Assembly: GCA_963696025.1 (NCBI GenBank)
Contig: CAVOII010000005.1
Coordinates: 186,001 to 250,000 of the forward strand
Length of the DNA: 64,000 nt
Direction: 5' to 3'
From: JABCYV01 sp963696025
Lineage (GTDB): Bacteria > Acidobacteriota > Terriglobia > Terriglobales > Acidobacteriaceae
Shown here: positions 53,359 to 62,942 of the stretch, in pieces
Layout: every line of letters begins with the position of its first letter
How positions within the stretch are numbered: the first letter of the stretch is position 1
Translations under genes and position numbers: made by a program
The notes under the pieces: model-generated
Database searches by the model: none
What the model was told of the DNA's origin: nothing
The model's input: only the letters and a program-made list of their open reading frames with translations

Positions 53359-55935
53359 ATGGCGATAACTTCCGGCACAAAGATTGGGCCGTACGAAATC
53401 CTCTCACTGCTAGGTGCGGGAGGAATGGGCGAAGTGTACCGAGCGCGCGATTCGCGGCTGCGCCGGGAAGTGGCAATAAAAGTCTTGCCGTCTTCGTTTG
53501 CCCAGGATGCGGATCGCCTGCGCCGTTTTGAGCAGGAAGCGCGCGTGGTCGGGGCGCTGAATCATCCCAACATTTTGGCGATCTTTGATGTCGGCGCTCA
53601 GGACGGCGCGCCCTACTTGGTTTCTGAACTCCTCGAAGGGCAGAGCTTGCGCCAGCTCATGCAAGGCTCGCCGCTGCCGCAGCGCAAAGCTGTCGAATAT
53701 GGCATCCAGATCGCACGCGGCCTGGCAGCAGCGCACGAAAAAGGAGTGGTGCATCGCGATCTGAAGCCCGACAACATTTTCGTGCTGAATGACGGGCGTA
53801 TCAAGATTCTGGACTTCGGCCTGGCGAAATTGCGTCACGATGATGCCCTGACCTCAGCGCATCCCGATTTGCAGACCGTGGATCAGCCCCACCCTACGAC
53901 CCCTGGGCAGGTGATGGGGACCGTCGGCTACATGTCGCCAGAGCAGGTGCGCGGCCAGGGTGCGGACCACCGCTCTGACATTTTTGCCTTGGGCGCGATC
54001 CTCTACGAGATCCTGACTGGCAAGCGGGCGTTTAAACGTGACTCCAGCGTGGAAACCATGAACGCCATCCTGAAAGAAGAGCCGCCCGAACTGGACGAAA
54101 GCGTACCCGGTATGACGCCCGGTCTGGATCGCGTGGTACGGCATTGCCTGGAGAAGAATCCGTTACAGCGATTCCAATCCGCGAGCGACATTGCATTTGA
54201 TCTGGAGACGATTTCCGGCCATTCTGGTACCGGATCCCGCTTGAATGTTGTTGCGGCTGAGCGTCGTTCCTATTGGAAGCTGGCGGCAGGTGCCTTGCTG
54301 GTGGCGGCAGCTCTGGGTGCAACTTACTTCGCAGCCAGGAGGAGCGCGCCAGCGGCACCGCCAAGATTCCACCAGCTCACTTTCCAGCGGGGCACCATCT
54401 TCGGTGCAAAGTTTGCCCCCGATGGCCAGAGCATCCTTTTCAGTGCCGCTTGGAACGGAGCGCCCAAACCGCAAATTTACACCACCCGCACGGACGCGCT
54501 GATGTCCCGTCCGATCGAACTGCCGGAGAGCCAGGTTTTGAGCATCTCGTCCAAGGGGGAGATGGCGATCCGCCAGAGAACTCAGGCTGGTCTTGTCGCG
54601 CAAGGGATGCTGTCTGTAGTGCCTTTGACAGGAGGCGCGCCGCGGGAACTGCTCGGCGACGTCGTGGATGCCTCCTGGAACCCTGCTGGAGATTCGTTGG
54701 CGGCGGTTCATGTGACGGGAGGAGAAAACCGGCTGGAATATCCCATCGGAAAAACCATCCTGGCCACTAGCACAGGGAATATCAGCGATGTGGCCATCTC
54801 TCCCGACGGGACGCAGATCGCATACATGGACCATCCCAACTACGGAGACACGCGCGGCTACGTGGCGGTAACCGACCTTTCAGGCAAAGCCAAGCGGCTC
54901 ACGCGTGAGTGGAGTGACCTGACCGGCCTGGCATGGTCACGATCGGGAGATGAGATCTGGTTCACCGGCAGCGATGCGGGCATCAACAGCGCCCTTTATG
55001 CGGTTGATCTGCATGCCAAACAGCGAGACCTGCTGCATATTCCGGGTCGGCTGCACTTGTTCGATATCAGCAAGTATGGTCAGGTGTTACTCACCAACGA
55101 GGCCACCCGTCTGGAGACCTACGGGCGTCATGCGGGTCAGGACAAGGACATCGACCTCTCCTGGTTCGATTGGACGATTGGCCGCGCGGCCTCCAATGAC
55201 GGCCAGTGGGTTGTGCTGGAAGAAGACGGAGAAGGTGGCGGGTCGCAATATTCAATATTCTTGCGGAAGACTGACGGCTCTGCCGCCATACGACTGGGCA
55301 GCGGTATGGGGCTGGATATTTCTCCGGACGGAAAGTGGGTCGCTTCCACGAGCGTGAAACAGCCTGCGCCCACAGTTCTCCTGCCAACCGGGGCGGGACA
55401 ACCGGTCACGCTCGCCGACAGCCGGTTTTTCCACTCGCAAACACTGCACTTTTTGCCCGACGGTAAAGGCGTAATTCTGGTCGCAGCCGAGCCTGGCAAG
55501 GCTCCTCGCACTTACATCCAGATGCTGGATGGCACCGCCGCAAGAGCAGTGGGGCCGGAACAGTTCCGTGGCAGCGCGGTCTCTCCCGATGGAAAGAGTG
55601 TATTGGGACGCAAAGACAAAACCTTCTGGATTGTCCCGATTTCCGGTACGGAGCCTGGGCAAGAGCTGCCGTCGGTGAAACCCGATGAAGATGTATCAGG
55701 ATGGACAGCCGACAGCCAATCGATCTATGTCACGGATTTTTCCTCCGTGCCTGCTAAGGTCTACGCCATGGACATCAAGACCGGCCAGCGCAAGCTCCTC
55801 CACGAGTTTGCCCCGGCGGATCCTTCAGGTGTCCCGGGCATTGGTGGAGGCGTTGTCACCCCAGATGGAAGGTTCTACATGTACGACGTGCCGCGCACGC
55901 TTTCTTACCTCTATGTGGTGGAGGGTTTGAAGTAG
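53359..55935 (+). CDS. serine/threonine protein kinase with C-terminal beta-propeller
   Basis: An 858-residue PASTA-less Hanks-type kinase. Catalytic domain, residues 10-275: GAGGMGEVYRARD (P loop), VAIKVLP, GVVHRDLKPDNIFVL, KILDFGLAKL and GTVGYMSPEQVRGQ. A single membrane helix follows near residues 309-325 (LAAGALLVAAALGATYFAA). The rest is a TolB/PD40 propeller with repeats of the form FAPDGQSILFS, ISPDGTQIAYM, ISPDGKWVAS, FLPDGKGVILV and VSPDGKSVLG. The propeller would be outside the cytoplasm and may sense a ligand. This layout is abundant in acidobacteria. Substrates are unknown; no phosphatase gene is adjacent. Confidence 0.94.
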   Translation: MAITSGTKIGPYEILSLLGAGGMGEVYRARDSRLRREVAIKVLPSSFAQDADRLRRFEQEARVVGALNHPNILAIFDVGAQDGAPYLVSELLEGQSLRQLMQGSPLPQRKAVEYGIQIARGLAAAHEKGVVHRDLKPDNIFVLNDGRIKILDFGLAKLRHDDALTSAHPDLQTVDQPHPTTPGQVMGTVGYMSPEQVRGQGADHRSDIFALGAILYEILTGKRAFKRDSSVETMNAILKEEPPELDESVPGMTPGLDRVVRHCLEKNPLQRFQSASDIAFDLETISGHSGTGSRLNVVAAERRSYWKLAAGALLVAAALGATYFAARRSAPAAPPRFHQLTFQRGTIFGAKFAPDGQSILFSAAWNGAPKPQIYTTRTDALMSRPIELPESQVLSISSKGEMAIRQRTQAGLVAQGMLSVVPLTGGAPRELLGDVVDASWNPAGDSLAAVHVTGGENRLEYPIGKTILATSTGNISDVAISPDGTQIAYMDHPNYGDTRGYVAVTDLSGKAKRLTREWSDLTGLAWSRSGDEIWFTGSDAGINSALYAVDLHAKQRDLLHIPGRLHLFDISKYGQVLLTNEATRLETYGRHAGQDKDIDLSWFDWTIGRAASNDGQWVVLEEDGEGGGSQYSIFLRKTDGSAAIRLGSGMGLDISPDGKWVASTSVKQPAPTVLLPTGAGQPVTLADSRFFHSQTLHFLPDGKGVILVAAEPGKAPRTYIQMLDGTAARAVGPEQFRGSAVSPDGKSVLGRKDKTFWIVPISGTEPGQELPSVKPDEDVSGWTADSQSIYVTDFSSVPAKVYAMDIKTGQRKLLHEFAPADPSGVPGIGGGVVTPDGRFYMYDVPRTLSYLYVVEGLK

Positions 55936-55978
55936 CAGGGATTCATGCGCGAGCAGTTTGATCCCCAATTGCTGCTGC

Positions 55979-55984
55979 TACAAT
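55979..55984 (+). promoter_or_regulatory. -10 element directly upstream of mfd
   Basis: TACAAT ends 8 bases before the mfd ATG (55993), with TTTGAT about 16 bases further upstream as a possible -35. Transcription would begin at or within one or two bases of the start codon, so a leaderless mRNA is possible; no ribosome site is visible. Confidence 0.4.
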
Positions 55985-55992
55985 AAATCCGC

Positions 55993-58900
55993 ATGGTTCT
56001 CCCCTTCGTTCGCGATCTCTTCGCGGACGTGGAAAGATTGCCTGCCTTTTCGCGTGTAGCCTCCCATCTGAAAGAGGGCACGGGACGTATTGGTGTCTCT
56101 GGACTCACGCCGACAGCCAAAGCCCTGATTCTGGTGCTATTACGAAAAGCAACCGGGCGTCCGCTCATCGTAGTGGTACCCGACAACCGGGCAATAGAAG
56201 AGTTCGTCCCCGTACTGCAGGCCTTCGGCGAACTCAGCGGAGGCGCTGATCCGGATTCGGTTGTAGCTCTTCCCAGCCGCGACGTCTTGCCCTTCCAGAA
56301 CTTGTCTCCGCATCCGGAGATTCAGGAGGAACGGGCCGTCGCTCTGTGGAAGATTGCGACTGGGGCGGCATCCATCGTGGTTTCTCCGGTCGCAGCGACC
56401 GCTCTTCGCTTGCGCTCCGCTGAATATTATGGCGACCTGGCCAGGGTCGTGCGCCGGAACGAGAGTCTCGATACCGAGCCGCTGCTGCGCCACCTGAACA
56501 CGGTGGGCTATGCCTCGACCGATCTGGTAGAGATGCCCGGCGAGTATGCACTGCGCGGTGGCATCCTCGATGTCTATTCGCCGGAGGCCGACCGCCCGGT
56601 GCGCATTGAATTGTTCGGCGACGAAGTTGATTCCATTCGCAAGTTCGATCCCGCCACACAACGGTCTTCCAATGCGGTGGACGAGGCGCTGCTGCTTCCT
56701 CTCACAGAAACTCCAGTGAGCGAAGAGATCCTGGGTGCGATTCATGCGCGCCTTTCGGGGAAACGCATCACTGGCGCCGAGGAAGTGATCGAGCAGGCCG
56801 TGCGCTCGGGCGGCGTGACGGTTTTTCCGGGCTGGGAGTTTTATGCCCCGGTCGCCGGTGCCGACCGCAGCTTGTTTGACCTGCTCCCGCAAGCCCTGGT
56901 GGTGGTCGACGAACCTGGCAGCCTGAAGCGTGAATTTGAGCACGTGTGGTCGCGAATTGAAGAAGCTCACGAGCGCAGCGGGATCGGCAATCTTGTGCGT
57001 CCCGTGGACCTTTATCTCGCACCGGACGACTGGTGGGTCAAACTCGCTACGCTTCCGGGTGCAGAGCTTGAACATCTAGGCATCGCGCACGGTGAGGAAG
57101 AAACTGAGTCTGTTACTTTCCACTCCCAACCCACACCGCGCTTCCATGGCTCGGTATCGGTGATGCTGGAAGAAGTAAAGAAGCAGATTGTGGAGAGCCG
57201 CCGGGTGCTGATCGCGGTCCCGAATACCGGAGAAGTCGAGCGCCTGGCGGACATTTTCAGCGATTATAGCGTTTCTTTCCGCCTAGGCAGCCGCACCCGC
57301 GGCGGAGAAAGCTATGCCGACGAGACCTCCTATTTTGCCGGTGAAGTGCTGACTACCACACTGGCGAAGGCCTACGTTCCGGACGGGCTGATCCTGCCGG
57401 ACGCGAGCCTCACCATTTTCGGCGCTCGCGATCTTTTTGATGAGTCTGAATCGGTTTCTCGTCCGCAGCGGCAGAAGTCGAAGGTTTCGGCATTTCTTTC
57501 TGATTTCCGCGACCTGCAGGTGGGTGACTACGTGGTCCACGTGGAACACGGGATCGGGCAATACCAAGGCTTGAAGGAAATTAATCAGGGCGACGGCAAC
57601 GCCGAGTTCATGTTGCTCGAATATGCTGAGGGCGCACGGCTTTACGTCCCCCTCACCCGCCTTGATCTGATCCAAAAATACCGCTCGTCGGAAGGGGCAA
57701 AGCCGCAACTCAGCCATCTGGGTACAGCTACCTGGGCGAAAACCAAAGCTCGGGTTCGCAAGGCCATGAAAGACATGGCCGACGAGCTCGTCAAGCTTTA
57801 TGCCGAACGCAAGATGGCAAAGGGTCATGCGTTCTCCGCCGACAATGAATGGATGCGCGAGTTCGAAGACGCCTTCGAGTACAGCGAGACCGGCGACCAG
57901 GATTTAGCGATTACTGATGTTAAGCGCGACATGGAATCGTCTCAGCCGATGGATCGTTTGCTCTGCGGCGATGTGGGCTACGGCAAGACGGAAATCGCCA
58001 TGCGCGCGGCTTTCAAAGCTATCAGCGATAACAAGCAGGTTGCGGTGCTCGCGCCCACGACGGTCCTTGCTTTTCAACATTACGAAACATTTAAGCAGCG
58101 CTTTGCGGCGTTTCCTGTGACCGTAGAGATGATCAGCCGCTTCCGCAGCGCCAAGCAGCAGAAGGAAATTCTGCAGAGAGTGGAAGCGGGCAAGGTCGAC
58201 ATCCTTATTGGCACGCATCGGTTGCTCTCGAAAGATGTAAAGTTTGCCGATCTTGGCTTGCTGGTAGTGGATGAGGAACAGCGATTCGGCGTACGTCACA
58301 AAGAACGACTCAAGCAGATGCGTAAGCAAGTTGACGTACTCACCATGTCGGCAACGCCGATTCCACGGACGCTGCATATGTCGCTCGTGGGCCTGCGCGA
58401 CATGAGCGTGATTGAGACTCCTCCCAAAGACCGCATCGCCATTCAGACCGTGGTCGCAAGCTGGGATGAGAAGCTCATCCAGTCCGCGATTGAGCAGGAG
58501 CTTGATCGCGGCGGTCAAGTTTACTTCGTACATAACCGCGTCGAGAGCATCTGGGAGATTGCAGCCAAGCTGCAGGCACTGGTGCCGCGAGCGCGGATTA
58601 TCGTGGGGCACGGTCAGATGTCGGAAGGTGAGTTGGAGAAAGTGATGCTGAAATTCATGCATCACGAGGCCGACATCCTGGTATCCACGACTATTATCGA
58701 AAACGGGCTCGACATCCCCCTCTGCAACACCATTCTCATTAATCGTGCCGATCGCCTGGGGCTGTCGGAGCTTTATCAATTGCGCGGGCGGGTGGGACGC
58801 TCGAATCGCCGGGCATATGCTTACCTGCTGCTGCCGTCCGAAATCGAGCTGACTCCCATCGCGCGACGACGCTTGGCCGCCCTGAAAGAATTTTCTGATC

Positions 58901-59544
58901 TGGGCGCGGGCTTCAAGATTGCCGCCCTGGACCTCGAATTGCGCGGGGCGGGTAATCTACTGGGCGGAGAGCAAAGCGGACACATCGAGGCAGTTGGCTT
59001 CGAGCTGTATACCCAAATGCTTGATCGGGCCGTCCGCGAAATGAAAGGCGAATCCGCGGCGGACGAGCCAACGACGCAACTCAACCTGGGACTCAATATC
59101 CGTATTCCAGTGGAGTACATTCCGGAGGAGAACCAGCGCCTCCGCATGTATAAGCGCATCGCTGGCGTGGAGACGGAGGCACAACTGAACGATGTGGGCG
59201 CTGAGCTGCAGGACCGGTACGGCGAGCCTCCCGCTGCAGTACGCAACCTTTTGGAATACGCCGCCCTGAAGCTGCTGGCGTTGCGGGTGGGCGCGACAAC
59301 TATCGAACGCAAGCGTGACCTCGTGAACATCAAGTTCCGCCAGAATGCGGTCATTGATCTAGCCAGGCTGGCCGGCTTCGTCTCTTCGCAAAGCGGCGCG
59401 CAGTTTTCTCCAGATGGCACGCTGAAGTTTTCCATGACAGCCAACAGCGCCGACGAGGTTCTAAGCCGCCTGGAGGATCTATTGGAAGATCTGGCGGGAC
59501 AGGAAGCCGGGACGTCTGCGACGCTGGGAAACTCAAAGTCCTAG
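55993..59544 (+). CDS. mfd: transcription-repair coupling factor
   Basis: Superfamily 2 translocase that removes stalled RNA polymerase and recruits UvrA. At 1183 residues it has normal length. Order of domains: a UvrB-like N-terminal module (residues about 1-340), a CarD-like RNA polymerase-interacting module (about 500-600: LQVGDYVVHVEHGIGQYQGL), a DEAD helicase (Walker A GDVGYGKTEIAM near 657, box DEEQRFG near 760, SATPIPRT near 787), a helicase C half (ILVSTTIIENGLDIPLCNTI near 895; QLRGRVGRSNRRAYAYL) and a TRCF C-terminal domain from about 1030. The start codon sits just after a -10-like TACAAT. Confidence 0.97.
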   Translation: MVLPFVRDLFADVERLPAFSRVASHLKEGTGRIGVSGLTPTAKALILVLLRKATGRPLIVVVPDNRAIEEFVPVLQAFGELSGGADPDSVVALPSRDVLPFQNLSPHPEIQEERAVALWKIATGAASIVVSPVAATALRLRSAEYYGDLARVVRRNESLDTEPLLRHLNTVGYASTDLVEMPGEYALRGGILDVYSPEADRPVRIELFGDEVDSIRKFDPATQRSSNAVDEALLLPLTETPVSEEILGAIHARLSGKRITGAEEVIEQAVRSGGVTVFPGWEFYAPVAGADRSLFDLLPQALVVVDEPGSLKREFEHVWSRIEEAHERSGIGNLVRPVDLYLAPDDWWVKLATLPGAELEHLGIAHGEEETESVTFHSQPTPRFHGSVSVMLEEVKKQIVESRRVLIAVPNTGEVERLADIFSDYSVSFRLGSRTRGGESYADETSYFAGEVLTTTLAKAYVPDGLILPDASLTIFGARDLFDESESVSRPQRQKSKVSAFLSDFRDLQVGDYVVHVEHGIGQYQGLKEINQGDGNAEFMLLEYAEGARLYVPLTRLDLIQKYRSSEGAKPQLSHLGTATWAKTKARVRKAMKDMADELVKLYAERKMAKGHAFSADNEWMREFEDAFEYSETGDQDLAITDVKRDMESSQPMDRLLCGDVGYGKTEIAMRAAFKAISDNKQVAVLAPTTVLAFQHYETFKQRFAAFPVTVEMISRFRSAKQQKEILQRVEAGKVDILIGTHRLLSKDVKFADLGLLVVDEEQRFGVRHKERLKQMRKQVDVLTMSATPIPRTLHMSLVGLRDMSVIETPPKDRIAIQTVVASWDEKLIQSAIEQELDRGGQVYFVHNRVESIWEIAAKLQALVPRARIIVGHGQMSEGELEKVMLKFMHHEADILVSTTIIENGLDIPLCNTILINRADRLGLSELYQLRGRVGRSNRRAYAYLLLPSEIELTPIARRRLAALKEFSDLGAGFKIAALDLELRGAGNLLGGEQSGHIEAVGFELYTQMLDRAVREMKGESAADEPTTQLNLGLNIRIPVEYIPEENQRLRMYKRIAGVETEAQLNDVGAELQDRYGEPPAAVRNLLEYAALKLLALRVGATTIERKRDLVNIKFRQNAVIDLARLAGFVSSQSGAQFSPDGTLKFSMTANSADEVLSRLEDLLEDLAGQEAGTSATLGNSKS

Positions 59545-59668
59545 GCTTTGGATACGCCGAAGTTCCCTCGAGCTTCGGTAGAAAGCCCAATCGACCTGCG
59601 CTCTTCGAGAAGGCAAGTTGGCCAGCTCATCACGTCACAGGTACAATCTTTCTTCGCAGTCCTCACAA

Positions 59669-61405
59669 ATGACGAACAGATACGGTTTAATAGCCGCGCT
59701 CAGCTCTATTTTGGGGCTTGCGGTTTCTACACTTACCCTGGCTCACGCTCCGAATACCGCTGGCACTGAATTCAACCAACTGGTGGACGAATACTTTGAC
59801 TTTGACTTCCACTTTCATCCCACGTCCGCGACCGCTGCAGGGTTTCATCAATACGACGACAAGCTTCAAGATTACTCCAGCTCCGCCGTGGATGCTGAAA
59901 TCGCCGGCCTGATCGAATTGCAGGCGAAGTTTGCCGCCTTTCCGAAAGATCGGTTGTCGGTGGATTCCAAAGGCGACCTCGACTTTCTCGATGGCAGTAT
60001 CAAAGCCTCTCTGCTCGAACTGCAGAATATCCAGATGTGGAGGAAAGACCCCGACACCTACAGCTCTGGGGTGACCGAGAGCATTTTCGTGATCATGAAG
60101 CGAAACTTTGCGCCGCAGGAGGAACGCCTCCGTTCCCTCATCGCGCGCCAACGGCAAATTCCGGCGGCGCTCGAAGCCGCCCGGCGCAATTTGAATAATC
60201 CGCCCAGGGTATACACGGAAGTAGCGCTCGAGCAACTGCCGGACACGATCGATTTCTTTCGGAAAGATGTTCCGGCGGCGTTTCCCGAAGTGAAAGATCC
60301 CAAGTTGCTGTCCGAGTTTGAGGCCAGCAACGGCGCAGCCGTCTACGCCCTGAGAAAGTATCAGACTTTCCTGCAGAAGGACTTACTGCCGGCCTCCAAT
60401 GGCGACTTCCGCATTGGAGCCGAGAACTTTCGCAAGAAACTACTCTACGACGAGATGGTGGACATCCCACTGGACCGCCTGCTGGAGATTGGTTATGCCG
60501 ACTTGCATCGCAACCAACAGCAACTGAAGGAAGTTGCGGTCCAGATTGATCCCAAACGGACCCCAGGTGAGGTGCTCTCCGGACTGGAGAAAGACCATCC
60601 CGCGCCAGATCAATTGCTGCAAACGTTCCGCGATACTTTAGGTAGTCTTCGGCAATTCATCGAGCAGAAAAAGATCATCACCATCCCCTCTCCCGTTCCT
60701 CCAATCGTCGAGGAATCGCCGCCCTTCATGCGAGCGCTGAGTGCGGCGTCCATGGATACGCCGGGTGCGTACGAGACCAAGGCCACCGAGGCCATGTTTA
60801 ACGTCACCTTGCCTGAGCCCGGCTGGACAAAGGAAAAGACGGAGCAATGGATGGAAAGCTTCAACCGCGGCACGATCGTCAGTACAGCCGCTCATGAGGT
60901 CTATCCTGGTCACTACGTTCAGTTCCTGTGGATCAAAGAGGCACCGTCAAAAACCCGCAAGCTGCTGTTTTCCTCCAGCAACGCCGAGGGCTGGGCGCAC
61001 TACTGTGAGCAGATGATGGTGGATGAGGGCTATGGCAATGGTGATCCGAAGTTGCGGATGGGGCAATTACAGGATGCCCTACTGCGCGACGCTCGTTTCA
61101 TTGCCGGCATCGAAATGCACCGTGGACAAATGACGCTGGAGCAGGCCAAGGAGTTCTTCATCAAAGAGGGCTACCAGGTCGCTCCGGTTGCCGAAGAGGA
61201 AGCCAAACGCGGAACTTCCGATCCGACGTACCTGGTCTACACCTTGGGCAAACTCCAGATCCTGAAGCTGCGGGAGGACTATCGGAAACTCCAGGGCGAC
61301 AAGTTTACCTTACAGGAATTTCATGACCGGTTCATGCAGCAGGGTGGCGTGCCACTGGAGATTATTCGTAAGGCAATGCTGGGAGACAACAGCCCGACGC
61401 TGTAG
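59669..61405 (+). CDS. DUF885 family secreted metallopeptidase-like protein
   Basis: A 578-residue exported protein; start at ATG 59669 gives a signal peptide (IAALSSILGLAVSTLTLAHA). The DUF885 fold begins FNQLVDEYFDFDFHFHPTSA. The probable zinc motif is TAAHEVYPGHYVQFLW (HExxxGH) near residue 408, with NAEGWAHYCEQMMVDEGYGN near residue 440 carrying the third ligand, and FIAGIEMHRGQMTLEQAKEF near residue 475. These are typical of dipeptidyl carboxydipeptidase-like DUF885 members found in periplasm or lipoproteins. A -10-like TACAAT lies at 59642-59647. Peptidase activity is inferred from the motif only. Confidence 0.9.
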   Translation: MTNRYGLIAALSSILGLAVSTLTLAHAPNTAGTEFNQLVDEYFDFDFHFHPTSATAAGFHQYDDKLQDYSSSAVDAEIAGLIELQAKFAAFPKDRLSVDSKGDLDFLDGSIKASLLELQNIQMWRKDPDTYSSGVTESIFVIMKRNFAPQEERLRSLIARQRQIPAALEAARRNLNNPPRVYTEVALEQLPDTIDFFRKDVPAAFPEVKDPKLLSEFEASNGAAVYALRKYQTFLQKDLLPASNGDFRIGAENFRKKLLYDEMVDIPLDRLLEIGYADLHRNQQQLKEVAVQIDPKRTPGEVLSGLEKDHPAPDQLLQTFRDTLGSLRQFIEQKKIITIPSPVPPIVEESPPFMRALSAASMDTPGAYETKATEAMFNVTLPEPGWTKEKTEQWMESFNRGTIVSTAAHEVYPGHYVQFLWIKEAPSKTRKLLFSSSNAEGWAHYCEQMMVDEGYGNGDPKLRMGQLQDALLRDARFIAGIEMHRGQMTLEQAKEFFIKEGYQVAPVAEEEAKRGTSDPTYLVYTLGKLQILKLREDYRKLQGDKFTLQEFHDRFMQQGGVPLEIIRKAMLGDNSPTL

Positions 61406-61490
61406 CCACCACTGGATGTTTCCGCATCAGAGGAAGTCACTCGGTAACAGCCTGGTGGTTACAATAGCGTCGCGAAGGTAAAATTCCACC

Positions 61491-62372
61491 ATGAAAATGA
61501 AAGTTCGCAAGGCAGTGTTTCCCGCGGCTGGTTTGGGCACGCGTTTCTTGCCAGCCACCAAGGCCCAACCCAAAGAAATGCTGCCCTTGGTGGACAAGCC
61601 CATCATTCAGTACGGCGTCGAGGAGGCGGTTGCCGCCGGATGCGACCAGATCATCATTGTTACGGGGCGCGGCAAGCAAGCCATCGAAGACCATTTCGAC
61701 GTGAGTTATGAACTCGAAAAGATGCTCGAGGAGCGGAAAAAGACCGACCTGCTGCAGATCGTACGCCATATCTCCGACATGATCCACGTCGCTTACGTCC
61801 GCCAGAAGGAAGCGCTTGGCCTTGGCCATGCCATTCTCACCGCGCGCGAACTAGTAGGCCACGAGCCCTTTGCGGCTTTGCTGGCCGATGACGTGATCGA
61901 TGCCGAGATCCCTTGTCTTGAGCAGATGATGCAGGTCTTCGAAGAAGTCCAGTGTTCAGTGATTGCCACGCAGGTGATCGACGGTCCGGCTATTTCTGCT
62001 TATGGCGTGCTCAAAGTAAAGCCTGCGGATGGACGCTTTAATGGAAGACTCTACGAAATCCTTGATCTGGTGGAGAAGCCGAAACTGGAAGACGCGCCCT
62101 CCAACCTCGCTGTGATTGGGCGCTATATCCTCACTCCTGCGGTCTTTGAAACGCTTGCCGAGACTCAAGCGGGCGTTGGCGGCGAGTTGCAGCTCACCGA
62201 CGGATTGTGCAAGTTGCTCAAGAAGGAAAAAATGTATGGGTACGTCTTCGAAGGCAAACGTCACGACACAGGGGACAAACTCGGCTTCCTGAAAGCCACG
62301 GTTGAATTTGCGCTCAAGCGGCCCGACCTGGGAGAGCAGATGAGGCAATACCTGAAGGACCTGAAACTGTAG
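61491..62372 (+). CDS. galU: UTP-glucose-1-phosphate uridylyltransferase
   Basis: Makes UDP-glucose from UTP and glucose-1-phosphate for LPS, exopolysaccharide and trehalose routes. The 293-residue protein carries AVFPAAGLGTRFLPATKAQP, KEMLPLVDKPIIQYGVEEAV, TGRGKQAIEDHFD, LADDVIDAEIP and DLVEKPKLEDAPSNLAVIGR, all canonical for GalU. A TACAAT box lies 25 bases before the ATG, and AAGGT precedes the start. It converges with purE, 17 bases between stop codons. Confidence 0.96.
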   Translation: MKMKVRKAVFPAAGLGTRFLPATKAQPKEMLPLVDKPIIQYGVEEAVAAGCDQIIIVTGRGKQAIEDHFDVSYELEKMLEERKKTDLLQIVRHISDMIHVAYVRQKEALGLGHAILTARELVGHEPFAALLADDVIDAEIPCLEQMMQVFEEVQCSVIATQVIDGPAISAYGVLKVKPADGRFNGRLYEILDLVEKPKLEDAPSNLAVIGRYILTPAVFETLAETQAGVGGELQLTDGLCKLLKKEKMYGYVFEGKRHDTGDKLGFLKATVEFALKRPDLGEQMRQYLKDLKL

Positions 62373-62389
62373 AAGGGAGGTAAACTTCT

Positions 62390-62902
62390 TTACGTTCCCA
62401 GAGTAATCTTCAGCTTCCTCGACTTCTCTTCCACGCTGTTAGCCAGCTTTTCTTTGTGTTCCTCCAGTTTCTTTGCCATCGCGACGCTGGTAAGAGCGAG
62501 AATCTGGGCAGCCAGGATGCCAGCGTTAGTGGCCCCTGGCTTCCCGATCGCTACCGTAGCCACGGGAATGCCCGCGGGCATCTGCACAGTCGCCAAAAGC
62601 GAGTCGAGCCCGTTCAAAGACGTGGAAGAAATCGGCACTCCGATGACAGGCAGCGTGGTGTGCGCTGCAATAACTCCCGCCAGATGCGCTGCGCCGCCGG
62701 CACCGGCAATGATCACGCGGACGCCGCGTCCGGCAGCCTTACGAGCATAGTCAGCGGTCCGATCAGGCGAGCGGTGCGCCGAGGTGACGTCGATCTCGTA
62801 GGCGATCCCGAATTCGTCTAACGCCTTGGCCGCCTCGCTCATGACATCAAAGTCAGAGTCGCTGCCCATCACAATCGAAACCAAAGGTTTTTTTGCGGCC
62901 AT
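62390..62902 (-). CDS. purE: N5-carboxyaminoimidazole ribonucleotide mutase
   Basis: Rearranges N5-CAIR to CAIR in purine synthesis. The 170-residue protein has the class I PurE signature: VSIVMGSDSDFDVMSEAAKA at the N-terminus, DVTSAHRSPDRTADYARKAA near residue 40 (SAHR), VIIAGAGGAAHLAGVIAAHT near residue 80 and LPVIGVPISSTSLNGLDSLL, then ATVQMPAGIPVATVAIG. A small extra C-terminal charged tail is present. Downstream of purD on the same strand with 40 bases between, so co-transcribed. No purK is seen within the window. Confidence 0.96.
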   Translation of the reverse strand: MAAKKPLVSIVMGSDSDFDVMSEAAKALDEFGIAYEIDVTSAHRSPDRTADYARKAAGRGVRVIIAGAGGAAHLAGVIAAHTTLPVIGVPISSTSLNGLDSLLATVQMPAGIPVATVAIGKPGATNAGILAAQILALTSVAMAKKLEEHKEKLANSVEEKSRKLKITLGT

Positions 62903-62942
62903 TCGTATCCTGGTCAGGACCCGCCTTGACCATCGATGAAGC

